DNA of 64,000 nt from Heliopora coerulea (Eukaryota > Cnidaria > Anthozoa > Scleralcyonacea > Helioporidae), in NCBI GenBank assembly GCA_030142905.1, contig JASJOG010000028.1:1623501-1687500 (forward strand). The letters are read 5' to 3'. A model generated the notes under the pieces. It saw only the letters and a list, made by a program, of their open reading frames with translations, made no database searches and had not been told where the DNA came from. The position numbers and the translations under genes are program-made. This document shows positions 35,405-48,992 of the stretch, in pieces. Position 1 is the stretch's first letter. Every line of letters begins with the position of its first letter.

Positions 35405-38400
35405 GAAGTCATGCGGACTGCTTAGATGCGGACTGCAAGTTCCTGGAATGCGATTGATAACTAAGTCTGTCCGCCAGATAGCTAGGTGAAAGGTTATTAA
35501 GTGATTTAAAAACTAGCAAAAGAATTTTAAAGACAATACGATAACTAACAGGAAACCAGTGAAGGTCAAATAAAACAGGCGTAATGTGATCAAATTTACG
35601 AGTCTGAGTAACGATTCTTGCGGCAGTGTTCTGAAAATATTGAAGCTTCTTCAACTGCATTTTCCTACAACCGTAAAACATGGAATTGCAATAGTCTAGT
35701 TTAGATGTTATAAAAGCATGCACAGCAATTTCGCTAGACTCCTGTGTGAGATACTTTCTTATCTTTGATAAGTTCCTAAGCTGGTTAAACGATAATCTGC
35801 AAATGTCTGAGACGTGCACGTCGAATAACATGTTGTCATCAAGTACTACTCCCAGACTCCTGGCATTGGCGGTGGTTGTCAGCCTCTCATTACCCATACT
35901 GAAATAGCTGAAAAGTGGACGAGCATGGCACTTCGAGTGAAGAAGCATAATTTCTGTCTTGTCGTGATTGAGTTTCAGCTCGTTTACGTCGATCCAATGA
36001 CATATATCAGCGACACAGTTCTCTATGCGCAGCCTTACAACAGCGACATCACAATCTTTGAACGATATGTAGAGCTGAGTATCATCAGCATAGAAATGAT
36101 AGTCGAGTCCATGACTTCGTATTATCTCAGCAAGTGGTGCGGTGTACAATATATACAAAATGGGACCTAGGACTAAGGCCTGGGGAGCGCCCACAGTCAG
36201 ATCCCTAACCGACGATTTTGTATCATTAATTTCGACAAACTGAGATCGGCCAGACAGATAAGAATGAAACCACTACAGAACAGTTCCTGTGATGCCAAAC
36301 GAATTCTCCAGACGCGAAAGTAGCAAAGAATGATTAACCTTGTCAAATGCCGCTGACAAGTCCAGTGACAATAGGAATACATTGTCCCCCCTGTCCAGTG
36401 ACAGTAAGATGTCATTTGTGATCGTTAGCAGTGCAGTCTCTGTACTGTGGTGCGCTTTGTACGCAGATTAAAAACGTTCGTGCAAGACATTAACCTTAAG
36501 ATAATTATTCAACTGCACAAATACAGACTTCTCTACCAGTTTTGAAATAAACGTCAAATTGGACACCGGGAGAAAGTTAGAAAACTACTCACAGTCAGCA
36601 TTCGGTTTCTTCAGTAGCGGCCGCAACGAAGCAATCTTAAGATCCTCTGGCATCGATCCAGTCGACAGCGACAGATTGATTGCCGTTTTGAATACCGGGA
36701 CAAGAGCCGAATAGCAACTACGCATTATGATTGCTGGTAGAGGGTCAAGTTTACAAGCCTTGATAGTGGAACCTCTGATCAGTTTCAAGACGTCCTCATC
36801 AGTAACCAAATCAAAATCACTTAACCGTGACAGGCAGGTCCGCCTGGCCAGACCAGGGGAGTGAACAAGTTCACTTTTCCTAAGTACAAGCTCTTCACTA
36901 ATCATTTCTATCTTGGTAGTGAAAAACTCTGAAAAAGCATTAGCAAGTTGTTGATCATTATCCGCGGAAGGATAATGCTTCTTAGTTTGCCTTTGCAGTA
37001 ACTTATCTATAGATCGAAAAAGGAGTCTGGTTTCATGGACGTTATCCTGGATAACCGACGAATAATAGAATTTGGCTTTGTATAGCATTGTATTCACAAC
37101 ACTACATTGCTCTATGCAGCTCAATCTGTCCGACTCAAGACGGCTAGAGCGCCACCTGCGCTCTAACCTGCGCCGCTTCCTCTTCTCATTGCCAATGTCC
37201 TTGTTATACCAGGGGGTGTTTGGACGAAGGACGATGGTCCGAGATTTCACCGGAGCCAATATGTCCATGGTATCACGCAAGACGTTATCATACCTGTTGA
37301 CCACCAACTCCAGGGGGAGATCACTGCCATCTGCCAGTAGGCCTGACGAGATGATCATTTTAATAAAGGCCTCAAAATCAAAGTTCCTGAGCATGCGGCT
37401 AACAACAGACTTTCGTTCATTGAGCGGATTCTGAAGATTCAGCTGAAAGCAAATAGCTTTGTGATCAGAAATTAACTGCTCCATTACAACAAGGTTATTG
37501 ACTTTCAAAGCCTCCGCGTCCTTCCTAGAAATAACAAGGTCTAAAATATGATCACTCCTGTGAGTGGGAACAGCCACATGTTGTTTCAGGTTAAACAACT
37601 CCAATGAACTGCCAAACTGTGCCGCATATCTGTCAGCCTTATCATCCATGTGGAAGTTAAAGTCGCCGATGATAAGCAGTTCCTCTGAGCAAACAACAAC
37701 TTCTTCCAACAAACTAGAAAACTCCTCAAAGAACAAACCAATTGCAGCACCAATATCCGGCGGACGATACCCTACCAAAGCTCGGATAGATTTACAATTT
37801 ATAAATGTAACGTCCATACATTCAAATGATTTAAAAGAATGCTGGCACATTAGTGTCTTAGTACAAAAGCCTTGTTTGTAGAGAAGTCCCACACCTCCAC
37901 CAGTCCCCGCCGGTCTTGGAGTGTGAACAAAACGGCAACCATTCGGGCAGAGCTCTCCAATAGTAACGTCATCTCCCTTCAGATGCAACCATGTTTCCGT
38001 GATACCAAACAAATCAACTGCATGATCAACAACAAAATCTTTGATAACCAGAGTCTTGTTGCGGACCGATCTAGCATTTAACAGACACGAAGTAAAGTTC
38101 TTGCAAAACCGCGAATTGGGAACTTGGCTAACACGGTTAAGAGAGCAAAGATTACTTAAATTGGCACTCATATAAGAACGATTATAATCACGCTGACGTA
38201 TGCTTGTGGTGTGGACAGGTATCCCGTGTGAGGTGTTGTGAAAAGGCAATCGGTAGACATTTGGCGCAGTTGATAAGACTGCTGACCGGGTAGACAACGC
38301 AGCGCAGCGCCCACGAGAACAATGAGTTGAGATGGTTGACTGGTCATCATTATTTGTAGGCCCAGGATTTAATTTAAACACCAAGTCGCCTTCCAGTATG

Positions 38401-38630
38401 CAATGAAATGTCGCGGATGAGTTTGAGTAAAACGCAAACGAGCGTTTGCCACGCTTGAATTTCCGTACGAGTGTTAAAATAGCAACTCGAACACTTGAAT
38501 AGATCTTTGCATCATTCCGATTCTGCCGGTATGATAATAGCTTGCGATGCAAGGAATCCGCCCTATTGTTCGTAGAATAAGCAGTAGAAAAGTCATTAGG
38601 CGAATTCAGCTCCAACCCAATTTCAAAATC
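35405..38630 (-). mobile_element. Large CR1/L2-type LINE, 3'-truncated
   Basis: On the minus strand a 676-codon frame (36585-38615) runs from MELNSPNDFSTAY through LEGDLVFKLNPGP and the APE endonuclease (LNARSVRNKTLVIKDF, ITETWL, ELLIIGDFNFHMDD, ISDHKAICF) into the start of the reverse transcriptase (TTKIEMISEELVL, CKLDPLPAIIMRS, IASLRPLLKKP). A stop at 36585 and a short gap follow. The palm then continues with LDLSAAFDKVNHSLLL and GAPQALVLGPILYILYTAPL with catalytic FYADDTQ (35409-36194); the usual Q-G after P is QA. The C-terminus ends abruptly at 35409, missing the final conserved segment. It is one of the best preserved LINEs here. Confidence 0.9.
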
Positions 38631-38639
38631 AGGTTTTTC

Positions 38640-41600
38640 TGCAGAAATGATGATCGTTCTGAAAAAGAAATCGCTCCAAGTTGTGCTTCCAGCGGTTAGA
38701 CATAGCTTGATATCGCTTGGAATACCAGTGGAACCAAAGTAAAGGAGAAACAGAACAAAAATAACAGAGCAATGGGAGCCGTGGCTAACTTATGACAAGT
38801 TGTATTTGTGTTGACCTGAAATTAAAGAATTTAATAACTGTTACTATCAGGTTCAAATTTATTTAGCTATCTCCCTTGACACAGCTATTAAGGTTTCGTT
38901 TTACGTAATTCGCATCCCTTTTGAGTATTGAAGTATTGATCAGTAACAAAAAGATTGAGATCTACTCCGTCCAACTTGTATTACCCCACGGCAAGGTCAT
39001 CTTCCATACTATTCCCATATCAGACGGATGATATGACAGTCGAGTTGGTTCTTCCTGAAGGTTTTATTTATTCCTTGAACGAGATTTCCCGTAGCCTTTT
39101 CTTAGAGATCTGGAAGATATTTCGAGACCTTTGGTATACTCCTGTTCTCGTTTGAAAATAGTTAATATCAACTCTTCGTTGGAAAGGAATGAGGGGGTTG
39201 TTCTTGGTATGGAATTCCGGAACAAGGATGGATTCGATCAGGGTTTGTCTACTAATGTACCGAATTATTACAGACTTTTTGATTGCTTCCTGTACAGCAC
39301 ATGGCCAACATTTTGCGTCTTAGAAATTAACGAATACTTCAACTCAAGACTGCTACTCTTTCTTTTGCTAACCAGTTCCTCCGTCTTGGCATCTTCCTCA
39401 CAAATATTGACACAAAAAAAAGCCCGATGCTAACGCGGTCCATGTTCAAGATATCTGTTTAATTCATACTGGGCATTCTTTGCCTCAAGTTACAGCCGAC
39501 GTGCCCACTTTGAAAGAGCTGTCAACTATGAACAAAACGAGTGGTTTCATCCTTAGCAACCACACCACCTATTGACTAAATTATCATAGGGACGAATTAC
39601 AACCGAAATCAAAACGGTTTTTGACCTTATTAGATATTCACCATACCAGCCAAAATTTAGCGTGAAAACAGTAAAATGCGTTTTAAACTGTTTCTTGAAT
39701 TTTGAATGCAAAATCTTCTATTAAACGGTGTTTTCCAATTGACAAAGAAATTTATTCTGATAATAAGAGGGCATAAAAATCTGATCCCATTTTTCTTAGC
39801 TAATGTAAGTTTTGTAAATGAAAACTTTATTCACTGACTTTGCCGTTCTATGTGCGTTTTTGGGGTTCACAATTCCATATCTGCTATTGGACCACGTGAA
39901 TTATTTGGGCAAGTGGCCTATTACACTTTGCAGAAATTTGTGATGTTTCATTGTGGTTAATTACAAAGCTTTGGTGCTACATATATTGGAACATGGTTAG
40001 CATTGCGCGCAATGAATCTCCTTAACTGCTAGTTTGTGGTGTAAAGAATCGAATTCTTTTAGTTCTGGTCAGTTTCCCGGAGGTATGCTTTTATCCGGAA
40101 ATAGGCAACGTATTTTTAGATGATTTTAGATGCTTTTGTAACAATTATACTGTCCATTAATGCATCCCTCACGGGAATAGCGTTTCACATGTACTTCTCA
40201 CTGTTGGAGAGAGCCACAGTGAAAGCGATTATCCAATAAATAATGAAATTAATGTGTAGAAAATATGATGGAATGTTGTTTTAAATTTTGTATTTTGGTA
40301 ATTCTATACAAAAGCTACCCTTTGTGATGAGGCCGTGATTCAAATTCTTTTTTCAGAACACACCAGCTAGAAAAACTTTATAGATCCGTGTTAAACTCTT
40401 TGTTGGACACTCTAAATTTGCAATTAAAATTTGTCGAGGATCTTCTTTCTTCAAGCCATTTCCCACCAAGCGGTTTTTTTCATAGGAAGCGAATTTATTC
40501 GCTAGGGTTTGCAATGAGCATGCGCACGGGACGTAGCTGCAGCGAAAAATGGTCGCTTTGCGACTGCTGATAAAAGAAGGATCAAGTTCTTCCTTTTTCT
40601 TACAAAAAAAGATACGTATTCCATGATAATTAACCAATTAGATCACATGTTGCATGGAAAGTTATTAAGATGGAGGACAGTGCATGTGATTAAAGTCATC
40701 GGCCAGGAAACAATGATACTTGGAAAACGTTTTTTGCTAAAGCTAAAGTTTGCGACATTCTGACTTGGCGAAGGAAATACTCTTGGTGATACAGAAGTGA
40801 ATGATGAGGTGAAACTTTTCTTTCCACCGGCGTTCAACATAGATTTGTCCAGCCTGGAATCTTTTCCTGCATTTTAGCCTTCCTTGACAAAGAACTAATA
40901 ACTATAAAAAACAAATCTCGGAAACCATCTCTTGTTTAAAGCAGCCATTTTAGGCTACTAGTTTTTTATATATTTCCACCAAGTGCAAGTTAGTTCTTTT
41001 TGTGGATATTAAAAAGTTCCCTTCGAATATTGTTGCGGAAAAACATTAGCCTCTTGTGAAAAAAAGCCGCCCAGTAAAACGCTGTGTACAGTAAAAGGCT
41101 GTTGAGTTATCCAGGGTTAAATTAGATTGTTTTTATAATCCGTGAAATGTACCTTTACAGTACGAAAGAAGGCAGCCCTTTAAAATGTTTTCCTTGGTTT
41201 TTGAAAGAAACTACTAAGTGCTCATTTATTCCAACTCTAATGTACAGTATCGACCGCTTGAGGGCTGGAACGTTTGCCTCGTAGAACGACAGACATTTTT
41301 CTTTACATTTTTTAATTCACGTGAACATAGGAATTAACTTCCGTTCCCGCTGAGATTACTAACCAGCTAAAATTTGACTGGATATTGGGTCTTGGCCCCA
41401 TAACACAGTTCCATTTATCTTGAAATTCCTAATACTTCATTAAAACGTCATTATTTGAGGTTTAAAAAAATTCCATTTTATCCACCGTTTTCGTATTAAC
41501 GCTACCAAACATTGATTAAATCGCCAAACTAATTGTTTAACCACTACGTTACTTCTGTTCGCATTAATTGTATACCAGTATTTTACTTTACCACTTGTAT

Positions 41601-43790
41601 TATTGTGTTTGTTTTTAGTTCTGTGGTGTTTTCCTGAGACATAACCTCGTTTTTGAAAAACATTCCATTTAGTTGTAAAATTATTTGTTTGTTTTGATGT
41701 TACTTAGTTTTATTAACTGCTTAATCAGACAAGGAAAAGGGAAGGTTTAACGTGGAACCTAGCTTTCAGAAGACTCTGAGAATGCCCGTGTAAGACGAAG
41801 GTAAATCTAGATTTTTTCATCATCGTACTAGCTGTGGATTAAATATTGACTGTCCCCGTCGATATCTCTTAATTTTGAGAAATTATTGCGGCTATCAAAT
41901 TGGCCACATTCTCGGATATTTTTCAGAAATGGTTATTTTATCCTGAAGAGTTAGGACGTTGAAAAGGCGCGCCACGATGTGCTTGCAAATCCACTTCGAA
42001 TTTCTGCTCGATGGTCATACTTAAATACCATACGAAACATCTTTCATTTAACTTGGTAAAACGAAGTGTTAAAAAGCAGGACGATCGAGAGAATTACGAC
42101 ACGCTTGAAGAATTCGCAGTGCAAATTAAGAGCATTTTCAAAATCTAGACGAAAGAGTCATTCACAGCATCGTTTTGAGCATGGGCAGACTCAATGATTG
42201 TTTGATAGAGAACAAAGTTAGGTGAATTTTAACAGATTGAAAAGTAAATGGATGTGTTAATCATAGATCAGAATTACATCGTCTTCACAACTTGAACTTA
42301 TATGTTTTGTTATTTGACATTCTCCTCTTTGGAGAATATCTGAAACAGTTTTTGTGCGAGATACCCCTATCTATAAGGCCCAATTTGATATCATATCGAA
42401 CACGATATACAGTCTACACTCTATATAAACAAAGGGTTCATTAAAATTTCATATTTAAATGTGAGATGTATATCGTCCAAGCATAAACCGTCCAGGTGGC
42501 AACAAATTATTCATGAATATTCATGAATAAATACAATTCTAGCAATTTAGCAACTCTAAAGAACACTTGAACAACAAGATCGTCATTGATCTGAACATAA
42601 CACAAACGCGGAAAACCATTATTTGCAAGTGGCCATCTCTACGTGATCTTGTTCCGCAACTTGATTATTGAAGGACAATAGTTTAATTGGACGGACAAAA
42701 TATCCATGTCCCTGTCGTGCATGACTGCGTTTTTATTTATGAGCGTGAAAGTGTACTTGGTCATGAAAGAAAGTCGGAATTTCCGATTCGAGCCCAAAGT
42801 TTCTAGTATACTGAGTTTTGAGGGCAGGAAGATTGACCGTAATTTGTCTGAGTAGCATAAGGTGAAAGTCATAGTGAGGTATCATTTCAAGAAAGCTTCT
42901 GAAATCGTTCAAGACGATGCATTCTGTCGTTTTGGCCCAACTCCTGGCAAACGTAGCTCTGGCCGATTTAAAAAGGTGGAAAATATCTCATTCAACAGAT
43001 TTTGTCTTAAATTCTTCTACAGCATCCTAGAATATCATGATATTTATGTACTTACCACGCTCTTTTTAGTAAATTTCTGTAGAACATCTATCGCGAACAA
43101 TGGCATATCTCTCCCCCTTACCTCACGTGCGTAGAACGTCCGACAAACACTACACGTTTGAGTGTAGTTAAAAGACATTAAAACACAAGTTGTGGAATCT
43201 GCAGTTTGTTTATGCCTTTCATGACTCAGTCGTTTGCATAGAACCGAATGGGCGTGCCATTTCGAGCAATTCAGCCTCAACAAATGTGGACTCATTTAAT
43301 GGACCAGTGATCATGGGAAAAAGGCGAATGATCAATGGACTCAAAAACGATAAAATCACGCATCAAAAAATTATGAGGACGTTAGAGGAGCCAAAATCGT
43401 GATTTAAGGTCCAGTAATATTAAAATCCTCAAAAATAACCCAATACTAGGTAAGGAAAAAAAGTAATTTTGCGGTGTGAATGATATATCCTCTTTCCGGA
43501 CAATCGGGTGTAAAATGGTTGAGACATTTGTGAACTCTCTAATACTAACCTGCTTTCAGGCATGAAAAATGATGCTAAAAGGTCATCTTACTCCTTCACT
43601 TACTCTCCCCCCTATATCAGTGTTGATTTCCTGTTACGGTTGAGTGTTGGACAAGTCAAATTTATCCGCTTGATCAACATTGCTAAAGAGGAGAGGGAGG
43701 GAAAATCACACGAACCACCTCTGACTTAACAACACAGTTCACCTACCATAAAAACGATTGTCTCAACATATTCTCCTCCTGACTGTAGGT
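38640..43790. other. Five-kilobase stretch without recognisable gene
   Basis: The part next to 38640 may be LINE 5' UTR. Short frames (38955-39433, 40353-40637, 42862-43134, 43190-43402) lack family resemblance or splice-bounded logic. ATTCATGAATATTCATGAAT near 42510 is a small palindrome. The upstream exons of the TPR gene are expected in or left of this region but were not found. Confidence 0.4.
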
Positions 43791-43794
43791 TAAG

Positions 43795-45223
43795 GACTTG
43801 CCAATAACAATATTGGTGAATATCAAATAATCAGACAATCTTATCAGAAAGCTCTGAAAATGGCACAAGAACCAACAGACAAAAGGCAACAAGGAAACGC
43901 ATACCTAGAGTTGCGAGATGCCAGTAAGAACATTGGCGAATTTAAAATAGCCATGGAATATTATGAGAAAGTTCTGAAAAATGCACAAGAACGAGGAGAC
44001 AAAAGGCAAGAAGTAGAAGTGTACCTCTGGTTAGGAAATACCTATGAAAACATTCATGAACATCAAAAAGCCGTGGAATATTTTCTGAAAGCCGAAAAAA
44101 TTGCCCTAGAAAGAAACGACAAAAGGCAAGTAGTAGAAGCGTATATTGGATTAGGACGTGCCAAAGGAGACGTTGGTGAAGATCATATAGCCATGGAATA
44201 TTATCAGAAAGCCCAAAAAATTGCACGAGAACGAGGAGACAAAAGGCAAGAAGTAGAAGCGTACCTTTGGTTAGGACATGCAAACAAAAACATTGGTGAT
44301 TATCGGATAGCCATGGAATATTATCAGAAAGCCAAAATACTTGCACAAGAACGAGGAGACAAAAGGCAAGAAGGAGAAGCGAATCTAGGATTAGGAAATG
44401 CTCTGGTACAAGGATGTGAAGGTAAGGTCTGACTGTGCATGACTGGAATAAACTGGGAAATACTCAATATTTAACAATTAGATTATGAGCTCGAGATTTC
44501 TATGACCTCATAGAAATCAAAAGCAAATAATCTAATTGTTTTAGTAGGAACACACTTTGCAAAGAATATTTTTCGTCTTCTTTGGGATTGCATTTTCAAG
44601 TAAGCATTCTATTTCGTCTTCAGAAACTTCACAAAAAATATGCGGAATAAGCACCAAGTCATGATGTTTTACGGACAATGGAATGTTGGTAATAAGTTTT
44701 AGAGAAATCTTATATTCTTAAAATTGAGGTCTTATTTTGGAAGAAAACACTAATTTCCGAAGACTGCAAATTCGGATAGTTAGCTTCCCTTAAATGCACC
44801 AATTATCAACGTGAATTGAGAACAAAATTATACCTCTCCAAAGGCAGCAATTCAATCGTCTTCTGCAGCTTTTAATCCAAATGTAAAAGCGTTGAACCAT
44901 TTGTTTTGGTTTAGGAATTTTGACAGCACTTAAAACGAATAATACGTTGAACAGAATGAATTACCTCACTTTCATGGTAAAAAAAGTTTTCATTCAACAA
45001 ATATAGGCAAGTTAAAATATAAGAACGTTGCTGCTTTTCTTTGGTTTTTAATGCATGAGAAATCTTGATCTTATGATGGTGAACTTGTTTCAAAGAAATA
45101 AAATACTTATATTATTAAACAGCAGATTCCGATGTGCAAGTTGAGGATGGCACTGGTGTTCCAGAGAGGGATGTCATGATTGAAGAAATGCCATCTTTGA
45201 CCAATCAGTATGATTATGTTTAA
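43795..45223 (+). CDS. Tetratricopeptide-repeat (TPR) protein, two exons seen (5' end missing)
   Basis: Exon A (43795-44421, 209 codons, phase 1 at both ends) encodes about five TPRs of 40 residues, with units like AMEYYQKAQKIARERGDKRQ and EVEAYLWLGHANKNIGDYRI. TPR arrays form a superhelix for protein binding, and this spacing with GDKRQE resembles kinesin-light-chain/GPSM-type TPRs. The acceptor is TTAAG|GA; using the TGTAG six bases earlier would put a stop in frame. The donor is GAAG|GTAAGG. Exon B (45123-45223) starts after AAACAG, completes the split codon as GCA and gives DSDVQVEDGTGVPERDV...LTNQYDYV then TAA. No start exon was found; the first in-exon ATG is 43860. The kinase exon at 50880 is also phase-compatible with exon A. 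Confidence 0.75.
44467..44545. repeat. Palindromic repeat with TAACAATTAGATTAT ends
   Basis: TTAACAATTAGATTATGAGC TCGAGATTTCTATGA is followed by its approximate complement ending ATAATCTAATTGTT. A second copy of the left half is at about 45528-45580. It lies in the TPR intron. Confidence 0.6.
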
Positions 45224-45490
45224 AATATTACAAGCGTTTAAACAAAACAAAAATCAAGTGCATTTTAATATAAAGGTTTCTCCCCAGCCTTTGTTCGAAA
45301 GTAGAGGTAAGGCCATTTGGAAATGGCCTGTTAAAATGACTCGAAACAATTTCTTTAAAATTTAAAAATTGCCAGTTGAACGCCAAAAATTAGTGAACAA
45401 ATATTTTTGAAGAGAATGAAACATAATGCATTGTTGTAAGGAATAGCATTTTAAGCATCAAAGCCCGTTAAAAAGAAAAGTTATTCTTAT

Positions 45491-45504
45491 GTTGCCGTGG
45501 CAAC
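45491..45504. promoter_or_regulatory. RFX X-box-like palindrome
   Basis: GTTGCCGTGGCAAC differs from the RFX consensus GTTNCCATGGNAAC at one central base. It lies inside a repeat-rich intron or intergenic stretch, so function is doubtful. Confidence 0.3.
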
Positions 45505-45869
45505 AATGACGTTTCAACCTGGTTGCTATTTAACAATTAGATTATTCGCTCTCGATTTCTATGAGGTGATAGTTGACGAGGGCGAAGGCCGTTTTCTGCT
45601 TGGGGGGTACGGGGGCATGCTCCCCGGAATATTTTGAAATTCTAGAGTCCCATAAAGGCCATTTTCCGCATTTTGGGAGAGATTTTTGACAATTTTAAGG
45701 GTTGGAAAATGTTATTCAAATTGCTATTGAATTAAAAAACTACATATACACAAAATGGCACCAATATCTAAACAACAATATTTATATATCTGTTAACCAA
45801 AATCATCTGTAATTGAGGTGTCAGGAGGAAAACGAAGTCTTGTTATGAATATGATGACCCAGTAAATAG

Positions 45870-46840
45870 TTTTAAGTAAAGACTTAATGCATACATAATA
45901 TATATAAAATCTTCAGTAACATCGTCAGAGTGAGTATTCACAACGTAGAAATGGCTTAAATAGCTTAACTGTCACAAAATTAGAAAGTGACAGGATGGGT
46001 CAAAGCAAGGTAACAGGAGTCAGAGACGCGTAACCAGGTGGGAACGGAAATTGACAGATGGAGATGAGAGGGGGAAAAACACTGAGATAAAAAAAATAAA
46101 ATAAAGTAAAATAAAATTAAATTATCAAAACAGTGTCAAAGAAAAAAATCGAATGTTAGCATTGAGAGAAGGTTGGAGTTTAGAAATAAGTAAGCATTTT
46201 CGGATTGAAACATTGAGTTGAGAGGCACCGGAGGACAAAACAAAAATCGTCAAAAGAGATATTATGACCGGTTTGTTTCTGGTGTGACAAGACTCTGGAG
46301 AGTGTGCTTGCTGAAACTGCTTTGCCGGTGTTGGCCGATATACCCATGTGTTCTGAGATCCTAGTATGTAAGCGTCGGCAAGTTTCGCCAACATACGACA
46401 CCTGGCAGGGTCGGCACGTAAACTTACAAAGAACATGAGATCTCATTTATAGTGGTAATCGGTCCTTGAAGCGAAAATAATCTTTTGGGCGACAAACTGG
46501 TCGAAAGACAACACGTAGTTCAGCATATGGAAAGGAAGACGAGATTAATTTTTTTACGTGACTTCTAATTTGGAGATTATGGTTGTCTGTGTAAGACAGA
46601 ACCATAGAGAGTATAAGCTTTGGAGCCGTAAGTATTTTAACTGGGGGTTGAAAAACTTAAAAAAATAAAAACAAAACTTAAAAAACATTGCTTTGTCCCA
46701 TCCTGTCACTTTCTAATTTTGTGACAGTTAAGCTATTTAAGCCATTTCTACGTTGTAAACATTCACTCTGAAGATGTTACTGAAGATTTTATATAATATG
46801 TGTGCATTATGTCTTTACTTAACACCGTTAGCTGGGTCAT
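45870..46840 (-). mobile_element. Penelope-like element with inverted flanking repeats
   Basis: The minus strand reads AELRVVFRPVCRPKDYFRFK, a stop, then VLCKFTCRPCQVSYVGETCR with RLHTRISEHMG, a GIY-YIG endonuclease, and a frameshift to the end near 46125. Left (45885-46020) and right (46690-46835) flanks are inverted copies: TTAGAAAGTGACAGGATGGG and its complement, AATGGCTTAAATAGCTTAAC and its complement, and CTTCAGTAACATC and its complement. This resembles the odd inverted terminal repeats of Penelope elements. Only the endonuclease end of the protein remains. Confidence 0.75.
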
Positions 46841-46859
46841 CATATTCATAACAATATTT

Positions 46860-48430
46860 TTAATTAAAACTTCCCAAAGTAATGCATTCTTCGTGAGTTG
46901 ACATTTGCAAAATCTTTAGCAATTGCTTGCAGGTCAACTTTATCGGCCCTAGAACAGTGTACACAAAGCATAAATAAATTATTAAGTCTACAGTGTGTCA
47001 CAGATGTCTTCAAAAACGTTTTAATCTTACGTAGAGCAGTGAATGATCTTTCTGCGGTTGCAGATGTCACTGGAATTTAAAGTAGAGTTCCAAAATTTTG
47101 TCAATTTCCCTTAACATTGCTTTATAAATTTCATTCTGTTCCATTGCTTGAGCAATAGTTTGTCACTTTCTTGACTGCCATGCCACCTGCAAAAGCTGTC
47201 TTGATCATGTCAGGCAGCATCATAAGCTGAACCTTCAGCCTTTCTGAGTCAATGTCATTTTCCAAGAACTTTGGAACTACCTCAGGAATAAGTTGATCAT
47301 CATTTCTGTTGACAGCATTAAGGAGCAGTTTTTCGATTTCCTTTACTGTTCAGATATCTGATTTTCGAAACCTTCTCAATATTTCACCTGCAGCTAGTTC
47401 AAGTGTCTCGAAATAGTCATGGCGATATTTGTGTTTGGGACTGAGGTACCGGTGAGGACAGTGACCTTCATCAAGTCTTCTAGGGAACTTTTTGTTACGT
47501 GGAGGGTTTGGTTCATTTGTTAATGAGGAAGACTGCACTACAACTAGGTCAAAATACATTGAACTGCGCTTCAGTCCTAAGAGACTTCAGATGAGACACT
47601 AATAGTTCAGCACCACAAGTTGCTTCTTGAATAGTGATATTTTGTGCTTGTAGATTGATTGACAACTGCTCAGAGGCTGAAAAATTCAGATGTCCCAGTT
47701 TCAACCCAAAATATGTATCAAATGAGTCCGTTTGCACACGAAATCCATGAGCCTTGGCAGCATATTCATCACCCTCCTTTTCAACTTCTTCCAAAGTTTG
47801 CAACAGTATCTCAAAGTTCAACAAGATGCTGTTGACAGCAGCATGCCGCACTGTCCAGCGGGTAGGACATAAAGTGCTTAAGGAAGGACTAGACTCACCT
47901 CTAATCACTGCATCTTTCCTCAGGCTATCAAAGGCATGTAACCTCTTTGGTGAGAACTCTATTAGCTGCACTAGTTCATGAGTGAAATCCATGATATCCC
48001 GAATATGGACACATTTCTTAGTGACATGTTGTACACAAATTTAAACTGTGTGCCAAACAATGGACGTATAAAGCCTTACTTTCCTCACTCTTGACAAGTG
48101 CTTGAACCCCATTACTTGTGCCACTCATATTAGAGGCTCCATCAAAAGCTTGGTCTCTACACTGGAAAATCGGCAAAGAACATCGAACTATTACATCTTT
48201 AATTACACCAAAAATGTTTTTGCGCCTTGGTGTCTGGAAGCTGAGCAAGGCCAAGGGTATCTTTGTGGATGCCATAGTTACATTCTACCCAGCGAACTGG
48301 TATACAGACATGTTCATTGTGAGAAAGATCAGTAGCCCCATCAGCAATAAGAGCAAACCAAAAAGAGTATTTGATTTCGGCTAAAATCTGTCGTAGCACA
48401 GTCTGACTCATCATCATTATGATTTCATTT
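46860..48430 (-). pseudogene. hAT transposase relic (ZMYM1 / DUF4371-like)
   Basis: Minus-strand pieces in order are: SFWFALIADGATDLSHNEHV (48199-48417); AFDGASNMSGTSNGVQALV and YVHCLAHSLNLC (48018-48275), with the Asp and CxxH motifs of the hAT catalytic region; CPTRWTVRHAAVNSIL (47549-47992); a diverged block at 47350-47559; and the C-terminal dimerisation motif TSATAERSFTALRKIKTFLK with RLNNLFML (46864-47070). Each piece is in a different frame or follows a stop, so it is not functional. No terminal repeats were located. Confidence 0.85.
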
Positions 48431-48992
48431 ATGATTTCAGGGAAGGATACTCTATCTTTTGAAGCCAGGTCTTCATATTAGAATGGTATAAATTACCTTC
48501 AAACAATTCCACTGACTCACAATGTCCCCGAAACGCAATACCTTGGCGTGCTAAATGCCGGACACACGAGAGTACTTTAAGCAACATTTCTCTGTGAAAT
48601 AGAACAAGGAAAAGTGTACCTGTAGCGTTCAGTTTTCATGAAAGAACATTGGTTGTTCCCAACTTAACTTTATTTAGATCCTTGCAACAGTAAATTTGTC
48701 TTCTATGAATCCGCCTTCACTAGTACACATGATTTATAATAGTTATTATCCTACAACAGCACTTAGCATATGTCACTGTTTTGTCAGCTTGGATTATCTT
48801 GGAGGTTTTTGCAGTCAACCGGGCCAGCCCGTCGTGCCATATTCATGTAACAGCCTGTTATAAGGCAATTTGGAAGTGAAGACAAGAAAAGACAATACAT
48901 AAAATCGAATGTGAGGACAGCAATTCAGAATGAGCATAGGAAAGAAATTTCCAGATTTTAGAAGAAAATTTTTTTAGGAAAAAAAGATAATA

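Noticed and set aside
37072..37434. 120-codon plus-strand frame
   Set aside because: It is antisense to the LINE protein on the minus strand.
42862..43134. 90-codon plus-strand frame as an exon of the TPR gene
   Set aside because: It has no TPR pattern, and its boundaries do not supply the phase-1 donor needed by the TPR exon.
43942..44346. 134-codon minus-strand frame opposite the TPR exon
   Set aside because: It is antisense to clear TPR repeats and mirrors their 40-residue period.
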